A stretch of 64,000 nt of DNA, from assembly GCA_002331485.1 (NCBI GenBank), contig DCYS01000032.1:728-64727 (forward strand), written 5' to 3'. This document shows, piece by piece, positions 53,043-60,042 of this stretch (its first letter is position 1; each line of letters starts with the position of its first letter). The notes under the pieces are model-generated. The model worked only from the letters and a program-made list of their open reading frames with translations. It was not told the DNA's origin and did not search any database. Made by a program: the position numbers and the translations under genes. The stretch comes from Flavobacteriales bacterium UBA2104 (lineage in GTDB: Bacteria; Bacteroidota; Bacteroidia; Flavobacteriales_D; Crocinitomicaceae).

Positions 53043-53894
53043 ATGAATTATGATTTCTTTCATAGCTTGGAGAATAGAACTGTGAAGGACTTGTACTGGT
53101 TGTTATTCAAACCTAAACCGTTAGTCTCATGTCCAAAACCTTTTGATGTTCCATTTTTTCCCGAAGAGATCATAAAAGAATGGGAACCGCTAAGTTGCAA
53201 GTTTTTCGAACAACTAGACGAACATCCTCAAGATATTGAGCGTTTTGTTCAGCGTAAAAAGAATTACAGACTTGGCTTTTATGCTGAAGCACTCCTATCC
53301 TATTTCTTTCAGTCATTCAATAAAACCGAATTGATTCTTCAAAATTTTCAGATCAGGGATGAAAAACAAACATTAGGAGAGATCGACTTCATTGTAAAAT
53401 ATAATGAGAGAGTATTTCATATAGAGTTAGCCGTTAAATACTATCTTCTTTTACCTAACGGTGATCCTGCAGTTCCAGAAAATTGGATCGGACCTTCCCG
53501 CAAGGATAATCTACACAAAAAACTTAGAAAAGTTCAAGACAATCAGTTGGGACATGGAGAACATCAATCAGTTAGAAAAGAAGTTCCATCAGAGTTTAGA
53601 GATAAGATAGAATCGTATTTTCTGTTCCGAGGTCAGTTTTTTAAGAATGACAGCAATGATACTTCTGACGTGGCAAGGAATTCTTTAAACTATTATTTCT
53701 TGAATAAGATCGATCTAGATCAAGACATGATCATCTTACAACGTCCGAATTGGCTCAGCTCCATTGATAGCCAGAAAAATCAAACAGAATCATACAGTAA
53801 GCAGAATACAGCCACTTTTGAGCGACCACAACTTGTGAAGATTCGCAATCACAAGGAAATCGCATTTATCGTACCAGAAAATTGGAATGATTAA
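53043..53894 (+). CDS. DUF1853 family protein (PD-(D/E)XK-like fold)
   Basis: A 283-residue soluble protein of the DUF1853 type. The conserved block GEIDFIVKYNERVFHIELAVKYYLL has the E/D...ExK pattern expected for a PD-(D/E)XK nuclease-like core, and GFYAEALLSYFFQ supplies the preceding helix with a conserved glutamate. Activity has not been shown for the family as far as I know. The ATG at 53043 is preferred; an in-frame TTG at 53025 would add six residues. It is convergent with the SiaC-like gene, overlapping by four bases. Confidence 0.85.
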   Translation: MNYDFFHSLENRTVKDLYWLLFKPKPLVSCPKPFDVPFFPEEIIKEWEPLSCKFFEQLDEHPQDIERFVQRKKNYRLGFYAEALLSYFFQSFNKTELILQNFQIRDEKQTLGEIDFIVKYNERVFHIELAVKYYLLLPNGDPAVPENWIGPSRKDNLHKKLRKVQDNQLGHGEHQSVRKEVPSEFRDKIESYFLFRGQFFKNDSNDTSDVARNSLNYYFLNKIDLDQDMIILQRPNWLSSIDSQKNQTESYSKQNTATFERPQLVKIRNHKEIAFIVPENWND

Positions 53895-54289
53895 ACCGCT
53901 GTAGCCAGTGATTCTTCTGTTTCAACAAACCGAATTGGAATATTGACCATACATGAAAAATCGCTACCAGCCTCTTTCATTTCGATATCGCCTTTTGGAT
54001 ATCTCCATTCAATATCAACATCAAACCCAACCTCCAAAAGATCATTTAGTTTGTGAAGTAAAAAGAGAATCTTCTTAGATGATGAAATATTGAAATACTC
54101 CATATCAAAAACAAAACGTGTTTTTTGCTGCGGGTCAGTAGCATATGCATAAAACCATTTAAGAACAGGTGCCCAGAACTCTTCTGATTCCAAAGGAATT
54201 GCACGACCACGAATGATCATCTCGCCAGTTGTGGCGTTAAATAAAATCTCAGGTGTTCTAGGTGTTGACTTTAATTCTAAATTTTCCAT
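53891..54289 (-). CDS. SiaC-like regulatory phosphoprotein (DUF1987)
   Basis: A 132-residue protein of the DUF1987/SiaC family. In Pseudomonas, SiaC is phosphorylated by kinase SiaB, dephosphorylated by SiaA and, when unphosphorylated, activates the diguanylate cyclase SiaD. The conserved phosphorylation region is visible as FDMEYFNISSSKKILFLL (about 61-78), with Ser69-Ser71 as candidate sites, and the opening (STPRTPEILFN) is typical. Here no SiaA, SiaB or SiaD partner is adjacent; the neighbours are a DUF1853 gene and an N-acetylglucosamine-kinase-like gene. It may have partners elsewhere or a different role in this phylum. Confidence 0.86.
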   Translation of the reverse strand: MENLELKSTPRTPEILFNATTGEMIIRGRAIPLESEEFWAPVLKWFYAYATDPQQKTRFVFDMEYFNISSSKKILFLLHKLNDLLEVGFDVDIEWRYPKGDIEMKEAGSDFSCMVNIPIRFVETEESLATAV

Positions 54290-54400
54290 AACTGCTACTC
54301 AAAAGAGACACACAATATCAGAATTTTTTCTGATTTAGAAATGTATAATTATGAAAATCTCATTGAATTAATAGATGAACGATTTAATACCGTCGATGAG

Positions 54401-55225
54401 CTACTTTTTTTTATCGATGAAATCAAAAGTAGCGTCCGCAGCCTCTTTAAAAACCTTGATAAGCTCTATATCTCTGCTATTCAAAACATTAGACAACTCT
54501 TCACTGAAATGAAAAGCAATACTTCCGATCATTCCGATCTTATTTTGATGAGAAAGTAAATTCACTCCTCTATCGATAAACGCATTAAAACGTTCGACAA
54601 GAATCTTTTTAATTTCACGATCGTTTCTGTAGATTGCGATCTTTTCGCATAGCGCAGCAATTTTGAATCGACTATCTGAACCACTGCATGTGTGAACGAT
54701 TTTTTCTTCATCGCCAAAATGTTCAATTATAGCTTGTTCCAAATCATGGTTATGCTTCAATCGTCCATCCAATAAAGCTACTGTTACGTGCCTACCAATA
54801 TCAAAACCACTGCCCTCATCTCCGAGAATATAGCCTCTTCCAGATGCCATTTGTGTGACTTTCTGACCATCATATTGAGCTACAACGGCACCAGTTCCTA
54901 GAATTCCAGCCACTCCTGGAGTATTTCCATGTATGGCCAAACAGGCACAAACTACATCAGAAGCAATCACATTAACTTTAAGTCCAGCACTCTCGAGTAA
55001 GTCATTGATCACTTTTCTTCCAGATTGACTTTCACAACCCGCACCATAAAAATAGACTTCACTTCCGTGCAAGTCTGCTTCGATCAAGAATTCTTCGATC
55101 TTGGCTTTTTTGGATTCTGTAATTTCTTGAGGATGTAAACCAACAGTAACGTGAGCTACTTTTTCTCCGAGTTTATTTCTGTAGATCCAGGTAGACTTCG
55201 TTCCTCCGCTTTCAACAACTATCAT
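54401..55225 (-). CDS. BadF/BcrA-type ATPase, N-acetylglucosamine kinase-like
   Basis: A 274-residue ASKHA-fold sugar kinase-like protein. The phosphate-1 loop is in VVESGGTKSTW (3-13), the phosphate-2 region is GILGTGAVVAQYDG (about 106-119) and the adenosine region contains GYILGDEGSGFDIGRH (about 130-145). These features match bacterial N-acetylglucosamine kinases of the BadF/BadG family, active on recycled cell-wall or chitin-derived sugars. The start at the ATG 55225 gives MIVVESGG; a TTG two codons upstream is less likely. The outer-membrane gene 55238-55894 and tag precede it closely, so the three may form an operon. Confidence 0.88.
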   Translation of the reverse strand: MIVVESGGTKSTWIYRNKLGEKVAHVTVGLHPQEITESKKAKIEEFLIEADLHGSEVYFYGAGCESQSGRKVINDLLESAGLKVNVIASDVVCACLAIHGNTPGVAGILGTGAVVAQYDGQKVTQMASGRGYILGDEGSGFDIGRHVTVALLDGRLKHNHDLEQAIIEHFGDEEKIVHTCSGSDSRFKIAALCEKIAIYRNDREIKKILVERFNAFIDRGVNLLSHQNKIGMIGSIAFHFSEELSNVLNSRDIELIKVFKEAADATFDFIDKKK

Positions 55226-55237
55226 ATTCAATTATGA

Positions 55238-55894
55238 TCAATACCAGTCGAAACGATAAGCAAGGTTAACAGAAAATGAAAGGGGTGAGATCTCATTACC
55301 TAAGATTCCTGCTGGATCATATAATCTCGAGACAACATCCAGCGTAAAATCAAGTGTTATAGCGCCACGCATTGGCAATTGATATTTAGCTCCAGCGTTT
55401 ACACCAAATGATAAGAGAAGAGAATACTGAGGTGGAAGTGGATTTGTATTATACTCCTCAACATTAATTGTATCTGGAACAATATACTCTCTCGAGAAAG
55501 AGCTGATTATTCCTCTTAAGTGAAAACCACCGTACACAGCAAATCCAATGTCATAATCATTTACAAAGTAAATTCTGTTACCTCCATCCACCGAGAAGAA
55601 AGATGTTTTTGCAACTTGACGTGCATCGACGATCTGAGGCTGAGTCCCAAAATCAAGTGCCTCAATAGTTGTCGCGCTCTCGTTCTTTTGAGGAAACATA
55701 TAAGTAGCACGCAAGAATGTAGTACGAACATCAGAATTCGGCTGTTCAAAAAAGGCATTAAACCCGAATCTATTTACTTCGGTATTTGCACCGTGGAATG
55801 AACTCAAACCAAATCCAGCGCTGTATTGACCGTAGATGACCGAAGAACAACTAAGTGCTACTATCGAAAAAATTAATTTTAATCTTGATCCCAT
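55238..55894 (-). CDS. Exported outer-membrane beta-barrel-like protein
   Basis: A 218-residue protein with a signal peptide (about 1-22, ending VIYGQ) and a barrel-like body (YSAGFGLSSFHGANTEVNRFGFNAFFEQ, FAVYGGFHLRGIIS, LSFSVNLAYRFDWY). The C-terminal strand ends in aromatic residues, as expected for an outer-membrane barrel. Its start overlaps the end of tag by 16 bases and its stop is 12 bases before the kinase start, so it is probably co-transcribed with both. No family name can be given. Confidence 0.78.
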   Translation of the reverse strand: MGSRLKLIFSIVALSCSSVIYGQYSAGFGLSSFHGANTEVNRFGFNAFFEQPNSDVRTTFLRATYMFPQKNESATTIEALDFGTQPQIVDARQVAKTSFFSVDGGNRIYFVNDYDIGFAVYGGFHLRGIISSFSREYIVPDTINVEEYNTNPLPPQYSLLLSFGVNAGAKYQLPMRGAITLDFTLDVVSRLYDPAGILGNEISPLSFSVNLAYRFDWY

Positions 55895-56421
55895 ATTGGT
55901 TGTTTTTCACTTACAATTTCAAATATAGGGCAATTCTCCGTATGTGCGCCCTTTAAATAACTTGTACTCATTAGAAACTCCTCGAGAATCTTTCCTCCTG
56001 TAAACTTAAAACGTTGTTTAAAGAGTTTTACCCATTCATCCAAAGATAATGTTTTATGCTTATCAAGCCAATTCTTGAAAGAACCAAATTCTTCCTGTAT
56101 CTCCAGAATTTTATTCGCATTATAAATTGCTGCATTCACCTTCAATTTGTTACGAATAATACCACTATCATTAAGAAGCCGTTCTCTATCACGATCCTCA
56201 TAACGAGCTACTTTTTCTATATCAAAATTATCGTAGGCCTTTCTAAATCCTTTTTCTTTTTTGAGAATAGTCGACCAACTCAATCCAGCCTGATTGATCT
56301 CTAGAATCAGTCGACCGAAGAGTTCATTATCCTCGTCAACTGGAAAGCCATACACTTTATCGTGATACACTTTATCCGGATGATCATCCGCTAAATGTTT
56401 TGTAAATTCGCAATAACTCAT
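55879..56421 (-). CDS. tag: DNA-3-methyladenine glycosylase I
   Basis: Base-excision repair enzyme removing 3-methyladenine. The 180-residue length is near that of E. coli Tag. Zinc-site residues are Cys4 (MSYCEF), His20 (VYHDKVYG) and the C-terminal His/Cys pair in GAHTENC. The conserved active-site segment is LEINQAGLSWSTILKKEKGFRKAYDNFD (about 40-68). It is first in a possible operon with the outer-membrane gene (16-base overlap) and the N-acetylglucosamine-kinase-like gene. No copy of the dinB/dnaE2 operator was seen upstream. Confidence 0.94.
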   Translation of the reverse strand: MSYCEFTKHLADDHPDKVYHDKVYGFPVDEDNELFGRLILEINQAGLSWSTILKKEKGFRKAYDNFDIEKVARYEDRDRERLLNDSGIIRNKLKVNAAIYNANKILEIQEEFGSFKNWLDKHKTLSLDEWVKLFKQRFKFTGGKILEEFLMSTSYLKGAHTENCPIFEIVSEKQPIWDQD

Positions 56422-56474
56422 TACTTCATTAAAACGCTGATCGCGAAAAAAAGTTGTAGAAACAATTCAAAAAA

Positions 56475-57080
56475 ATGGCAAATATATTCGAATTCAATGG
56501 CTTTAAACCCGTAATTCACGAAAGTGCGTTTATTCATCCAAATGCGACCGTTACAGGTAATGTTCACATCGGTAAAGACGTATATATTGGTCCTGGAGCC
56601 GCTATTCGAGGAGATTGGGGAGAGATAATCATCAGCGACGGATGTAATGTACAAGAAAACTGCACGATACATATGTTTCCAGGAACGACTGTTTTACTTG
56701 AGGAATCAGCACATATCGGACATGGTGCTATTATTCATGGAGGAAGAATAGGCCGCAATTCTTTAATCGGTATGAACAGTGTTGTAATGGATGACAGTGT
56801 GATCGGTGAAGAATCAATTGTTGGTGCACTTGCTTTTGTTGCAGCAAAGAGTGAATTTCCTGAACGAAGTTTGATCGTAGGGAACCCTGCAAAAAGAATA
56901 AAAGATGTTTCTGATGAAATGATCAAATGGAAAACAAAAGGTACTGAACTTTATCAAGCACTTCCTAAAGAATGTTACGATACGCTGAAACCTTGTGAAC
57001 CACTTCGTGAAAAAGAACCTGGTCGTCCAACTCAGGAAAAACTATTTCAAACCTGGGAGAAAGTTAAAAATAGCGAGTGA
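56475..57080 (+). CDS. paaY: PaaY-like gamma-carbonic anhydrase family protein
   Basis: A 201-residue left-handed beta-helix protein of hexapeptide repeats. The metal and active-site residues of gamma-class carbonic anhydrases are visible: Arg45, Asp47 (AIRGDWGE), Gln60 (NVQENCTIH), His66, His83 and His88 (AHIGHGAIIHGG). The C-terminal extension (LYQALPKECYDTLKPCEPLRE) fits the PaaY subgroup linked to phenylacetate breakdown, where it acts as a thioesterase or CoA-protecting enzyme. A PaaI-like thioesterase is the convergent neighbour with no gap. The rest of the paa pathway is not in the window, so the substrate remains open. Confidence 0.86.
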   Translation: MANIFEFNGFKPVIHESAFIHPNATVTGNVHIGKDVYIGPGAAIRGDWGEIIISDGCNVQENCTIHMFPGTTVLLEESAHIGHGAIIHGGRIGRNSLIGMNSVVMDDSVIGEESIVGALAFVAAKSEFPERSLIVGNPAKRIKDVSDEMIKWKTKGTELYQALPKECYDTLKPCEPLREKEPGRPTQEKLFQTWEKVKNSE

Positions 57081-57503
57081 TCAAAAAGCTTTTTCTGCAG
57101 GATATGCATTGAATGTTCCATTCGCTCTAGCTAGCAATTCACCTCTTTGATTTGTAACGCTACATTCAACATATATCAATCGATTGCCCTGGTTTAAAAC
57201 TTCACCTGTGCACTTCAAGTGATCTCCCTCTATAACGGGACGTAAATAACTTACCTTCAACTCAACGGTACTAACCACTCGATTACTTTGAATAACAACA
57301 GACAACGCTGTAACGCCCATTGCAGCATCAACAAGAGCGGCTATAACTCCTCCATGAGCAGCAATTGGAGTTGCTAAATGCTTCTTCTGAATAGTTAATT
57401 CATAGGTTGCTTTTCCCTCAGACACATCCCCTAATTCCATTCCAAGTGTATCGCGAAAATTATTCGTTTTCTTGTACAACTCTAAAAGCTCATTTTCCAG
57501 CAT
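57081..57503 (-). CDS. paaI: PaaI-family hotdog thioesterase
   Basis: A 140-residue single-domain hotdog protein. The PaaI-type signature is AAHGGVIAALVDAAMGVTAL (His50 and Gly51-Gly52, Asp59), where the aspartate and HGG segment form the catalytic site. PaaI removes CoA from dead-end aryl-acyl-CoA esters in phenylacetate catabolism; relatives act on other acyl-CoAs. The gene lies tail to tail with the PaaY-like gene with no bases between stops. A -7 box precedes it (57521-57528). Confidence 0.87.
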   Translation of the reverse strand: MLENELLELYKKTNNFRDTLGMELGDVSEGKATYELTIQKKHLATPIAAHGGVIAALVDAAMGVTALSVVIQSNRVVSTVELKVSYLRPVIEGDHLKCTGEVLNQGNRLIYVECSVTNQRGELLARANGTFNAYPAEKAF

Positions 57504-57520
57504 TATTCTTGATTTTTAAA

Positions 57521-57528
57521 CAAAGTTA
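57521..57528 (-). promoter_or_regulatory. -7 promoter box of paaI
   Basis: Reads TAACTTTG on the minus strand, 17 bases before the ATG at 57503. Confidence 0.45.
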
Positions 57529-57560
57529 AAGTATTATTAAAAGAGCAAGCCATTATTCAC

Positions 57561-57568
57561 TAATTTTG
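57561..57568 (+). promoter_or_regulatory. -7 promoter box of the repeat protein-tsaC transcript
   Basis: TAATTTTG matches TAnnTTTG and lies 15 bases before the ATG at 57584. It overlaps an in-frame TTG at 57566, which is therefore not favoured as the start. Confidence 0.45.
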
Positions 57569-57583
57569 AAAAAAAAATCAGGT

Positions 57584-58072
57584 ATGAGAGGTCTTTTCAG
57601 ACGTAAAAAGAAATATAAAGGCGATAGTGAGAAAAAACGACCAACTAAGCTTGAGATCAAACCTTTTGAATATCATCCTAAGATAATCCTGGCCTGGGCG
57701 AAAGGTATTGAAGGGAACACTGAATTATTAGACTACCTCTATAAAAATGGATATAAAGAGCTTGTAATGGCTACTCATGCTATTCAACTCAAGGATAAAG
57801 CGAGAGATTGGTTAATGGAAAATGGTTATCCGCACATCATGGCTATGATCAATGGATCTGAAGGAAATACTCAGGCTTTAAGCTGGTTGAAGAAAAATGG
57901 TTTTGAGCTTCTTTACCATATGGCGATCGCTATCGACGACGATCCAAAAGGATTTAGATGGATCAACATTCATGGAACACAAGATCTATTCTTATTGACG
58001 AGATCAATAAAAAAGGTCAAAGATGAGATAGAAGAAAAGCACAACGATGTGCACGTAAGAAGTGTTGATTAA
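57584..58072 (+). CDS. Small helical-repeat protein of unknown function
   Basis: A 162-residue soluble protein not matched to a family. After a basic N-terminus (MRGLFRRKKKYKG) it shows about four tandem units of roughly 26 residues (about 35-138) with a common pattern GNTELLDYLYKNGY...A / ARDWLMENGYPHI / GNTQALSWLKKNGF...A / GFRWINIHGTQDL, suggesting an alpha-helical repeat fold. The C-terminus is charged. Its TAA shares one base with the ATG of tsaC (TAATG), so translation is coupled. This suggests a role linked to tRNA modification or simply conserved operon structure; it may be worth an experimental look. Confidence 0.8.
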   Translation: MRGLFRRKKKYKGDSEKKRPTKLEIKPFEYHPKIILAWAKGIEGNTELLDYLYKNGYKELVMATHAIQLKDKARDWLMENGYPHIMAMINGSEGNTQALSWLKKNGFELLYHMAIAIDDDPKGFRWINIHGTQDLFLLTRSIKKVKDEIEEKHNDVHVRSVD

Positions 58073-58635
58073 TGGGGAAACTAGTTGATATCAAGGGAGC
58101 GATCGAGGGATTAAGAGCGGGTAAAACTTTACTCTACCCAACTGATACGATATGGGGTTTGGGATGTATGTCTACAAATGATGAGGCTATCCAGCGAATA
58201 AAAGATCTGAAAGATCGTCCAGCAGATAAATCTTTCATTGTTCTTGTTTCAAATGTTGCAATGTTAGAAAGACACGTTAAGACCATTCCTGATGTATGTT
58301 ATGACATCATTGACTTCAGCGAAAAACCAACGACGATCATTTATGATTCTCCCATAGGAATTTCTAGAGAAGTATTGGCAAAAGATGGATCCTTAGGAAT
58401 CAGGGTAACGAATGATCGTTCCTGTCAACGAATGATCCAGGGAATTCGATGTCCGTTAGTTTCAACCAGCGCTAATATTTCAGGATCTCCTTCACCAACC
58501 GGGTACGCTGATATAGCTGATAAGATCAAAGAAGAGGTTGATATGATACTGAATGAACGATTAGATGAAATAACGACTTCTCCCTCTTCGATCATAAAGA
58601 TCTCGAGTAATAACAATGTTGAAGTAATTCGCTAA
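58072..58635 (+). CDS. tsaC: L-threonylcarbamoyladenylate synthase (Sua5/YrdC family)
   Basis: Makes threonylcarbamoyl-AMP from threonine, bicarbonate and ATP for the t6A37 modification of tRNAs reading ANN codons. 187 residues forming one YrdC domain: LLYPTDTIWGLG (20-31) with the nucleotide-binding KDRPADKSFIVLV (46-58), and STSANISGSPSPTG (about 131-144). The Sua5 C-terminal domain is missing, so it is the TsaC type. It overlaps the repeat protein gene by one base and is followed directly by the DECD-box helicase gene, giving a tight three-gene unit. Confidence 0.94.
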   Translation: MGKLVDIKGAIEGLRAGKTLLYPTDTIWGLGCMSTNDEAIQRIKDLKDRPADKSFIVLVSNVAMLERHVKTIPDVCYDIIDFSEKPTTIIYDSPIGISREVLAKDGSLGIRVTNDRSCQRMIQGIRCPLVSTSANISGSPSPTGYADIADKIKEEVDMILNERLDEITTSPSSIIKISSNNNVEVIR

Positions 58636-59952
58636 ATGAGATTTGAAGATATAAAATTATCCAAGCAGTTGATGAATGCTCTAAAAGAGCAGAACATCAC
58701 GACTCCAACTGCGATCCAGAAAAAAGCAATTCCTAAAATTCTTGCAGGTAAGAATATCGTTGGAATAGCTCAAACAGGAACAGGGAAAACACTTGCCTAT
58801 TTGATACCTATTTTAAGGGATCTTAAATATTCCGAGGATAAAATGCCTAGAGTGGTTATTCTTGTTCCAACTCGAGAACTTGCAATTCAAGTCGCAGAGG
58901 AGGCAAAAAAACTATGTGAATACTTGTCTATCAGAACACTGGCTGTGTATGGTGGTACTAACATGAATACTCAAAAAAAAGCAGTTCATGAAGGATGCGA
59001 CATACTTGTTGGTACTCCTGGTCGATTATACGATCTAGCTATGACTGGAATTTTACGACTTAAATCGGTAAAAAAACTAGTTGTAGATGAATGCGATGAA
59101 ATGTTGAACTTAGGTTTTAGACCACAACTTCAACGTATTTTTGATCTTCTCCCAGAAAAGCGCCAGAACTTGTTGTTTTCAGCTACGACATCCGATGATG
59201 TATCTGAAATAGTTGATACTTTCTTTGGAATCAGTGAAGACGTAATTGCTGCACCTTCAGGAACACCTTTAGAGAAAATTCATCAAACCGCGTTTAAGGC
59301 TGAGAACTTTAATACGAAACTCAACCTTTTAAAACATTTTATCGATACTAACCCTGATTTGAGAGCGTTCATTTTTGTTCAGTCTAAGCGATTCGCTGAC
59401 GTTCTTTTCGAAAAACTTGAAGTAGCTTACCCTGAACAATTCGGTGTGATCCATAGTAACAAGTCCCAGAATTTCAGAATGAGGATGGTCAAAGAATTTA
59501 AGGCTGATCAACTCAAGGGAATAGTGGCAACTGATCTTGTATCAAGAGGTATAGATATCGATAATGTTAGTCACGTGGTCAACTTTGATCTACCTGGCGA
59601 AAAAGAACAATATATCCATAGAATTGGTCGAACAGGTCGAGCTGATCAACAAGGGGAATCTATTTCATTTGTTACTTCAGAAGAATACAATCTATTTACT
59701 GGTATACAGTCTTTTATGGATGTAAAAGTCGAGTTCTCTGATTTTCCTGAAGAAGTCGAAATCTCAAAACAAAAGATCCCTGAAGAAATGGAACCTGACA
59801 TCCATGACGCCCCAACAATTGTGAACCCAAATCATATTGTAGGGGAAGGTGAAAAATTTGAAGAGAAAAAGAAGGAGAACAAAAAAGTGAATCTTCGTCC
59901 TCGAGACAAGGTAAAGCGTAAGAAATTTAAAAAACGCAAGCGAAGAAAATAA
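58636..59952 (+). CDS. DEAD-box family RNA helicase with DECD motif
   Basis: RNA helicase of 438 residues: Q motif, Walker A AQTGTGKT (45-52), PTRELA (78-83), TPGR (127-130), motif II as DECD (151-154) rather than DEAD, SAT, TDLVSRGIDI and HRIGRTGRA. Replacement of Ala by Cys in motif II is seen in some helicases of the superfamily and need not abolish ATPase activity. The C-terminus is a basic tail (RPRDKVKRKKFKKRKRRK) that may bind RNA. The start is immediately after the tsaC stop (TAAATG), so the two are probably translated together. Confidence 0.93.
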   Translation: MRFEDIKLSKQLMNALKEQNITTPTAIQKKAIPKILAGKNIVGIAQTGTGKTLAYLIPILRDLKYSEDKMPRVVILVPTRELAIQVAEEAKKLCEYLSIRTLAVYGGTNMNTQKKAVHEGCDILVGTPGRLYDLAMTGILRLKSVKKLVVDECDEMLNLGFRPQLQRIFDLLPEKRQNLLFSATTSDDVSEIVDTFFGISEDVIAAPSGTPLEKIHQTAFKAENFNTKLNLLKHFIDTNPDLRAFIFVQSKRFADVLFEKLEVAYPEQFGVIHSNKSQNFRMRMVKEFKADQLKGIVATDLVSRGIDIDNVSHVVNFDLPGEKEQYIHRIGRTGRADQQGESISFVTSEEYNLFTGIQSFMDVKVEFSDFPEEVEISKQKIPEEMEPDIHDAPTIVNPNHIVGEGEKFEEKKKENKKVNLRPRDKVKRKKFKKRKRRK

Positions 59953-60030
59953 CTTCTGCATTTCTTTTAATTATCGTAAACAATAACGTATTCATAGCGT
60001 TAATACTGGAAATTGCACGCTTAAATACAT

Positions 60031-60038
60031 ACTTTTGC
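60031..60038 (+). promoter_or_regulatory. -7 box directly before mrpA
   Basis: TACTTTTG fits TAnnTTTG; four or five bases (A-rich) separate it from the ATG of mrpA. It predicts a leaderless or near-leaderless Mrp operon transcript. A TAACG/CGTTA inverted repeat lies upstream (59984-60002). Confidence 0.5.
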
Positions 60039-60042
60039 AAAA

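Noticed and set aside
54341..54559. Open frame of 72 codons on the plus strand
   Set aside because: It overlaps the N-acetylglucosamine-kinase-like gene on the opposite strand over most of its length and has no recognisable family.
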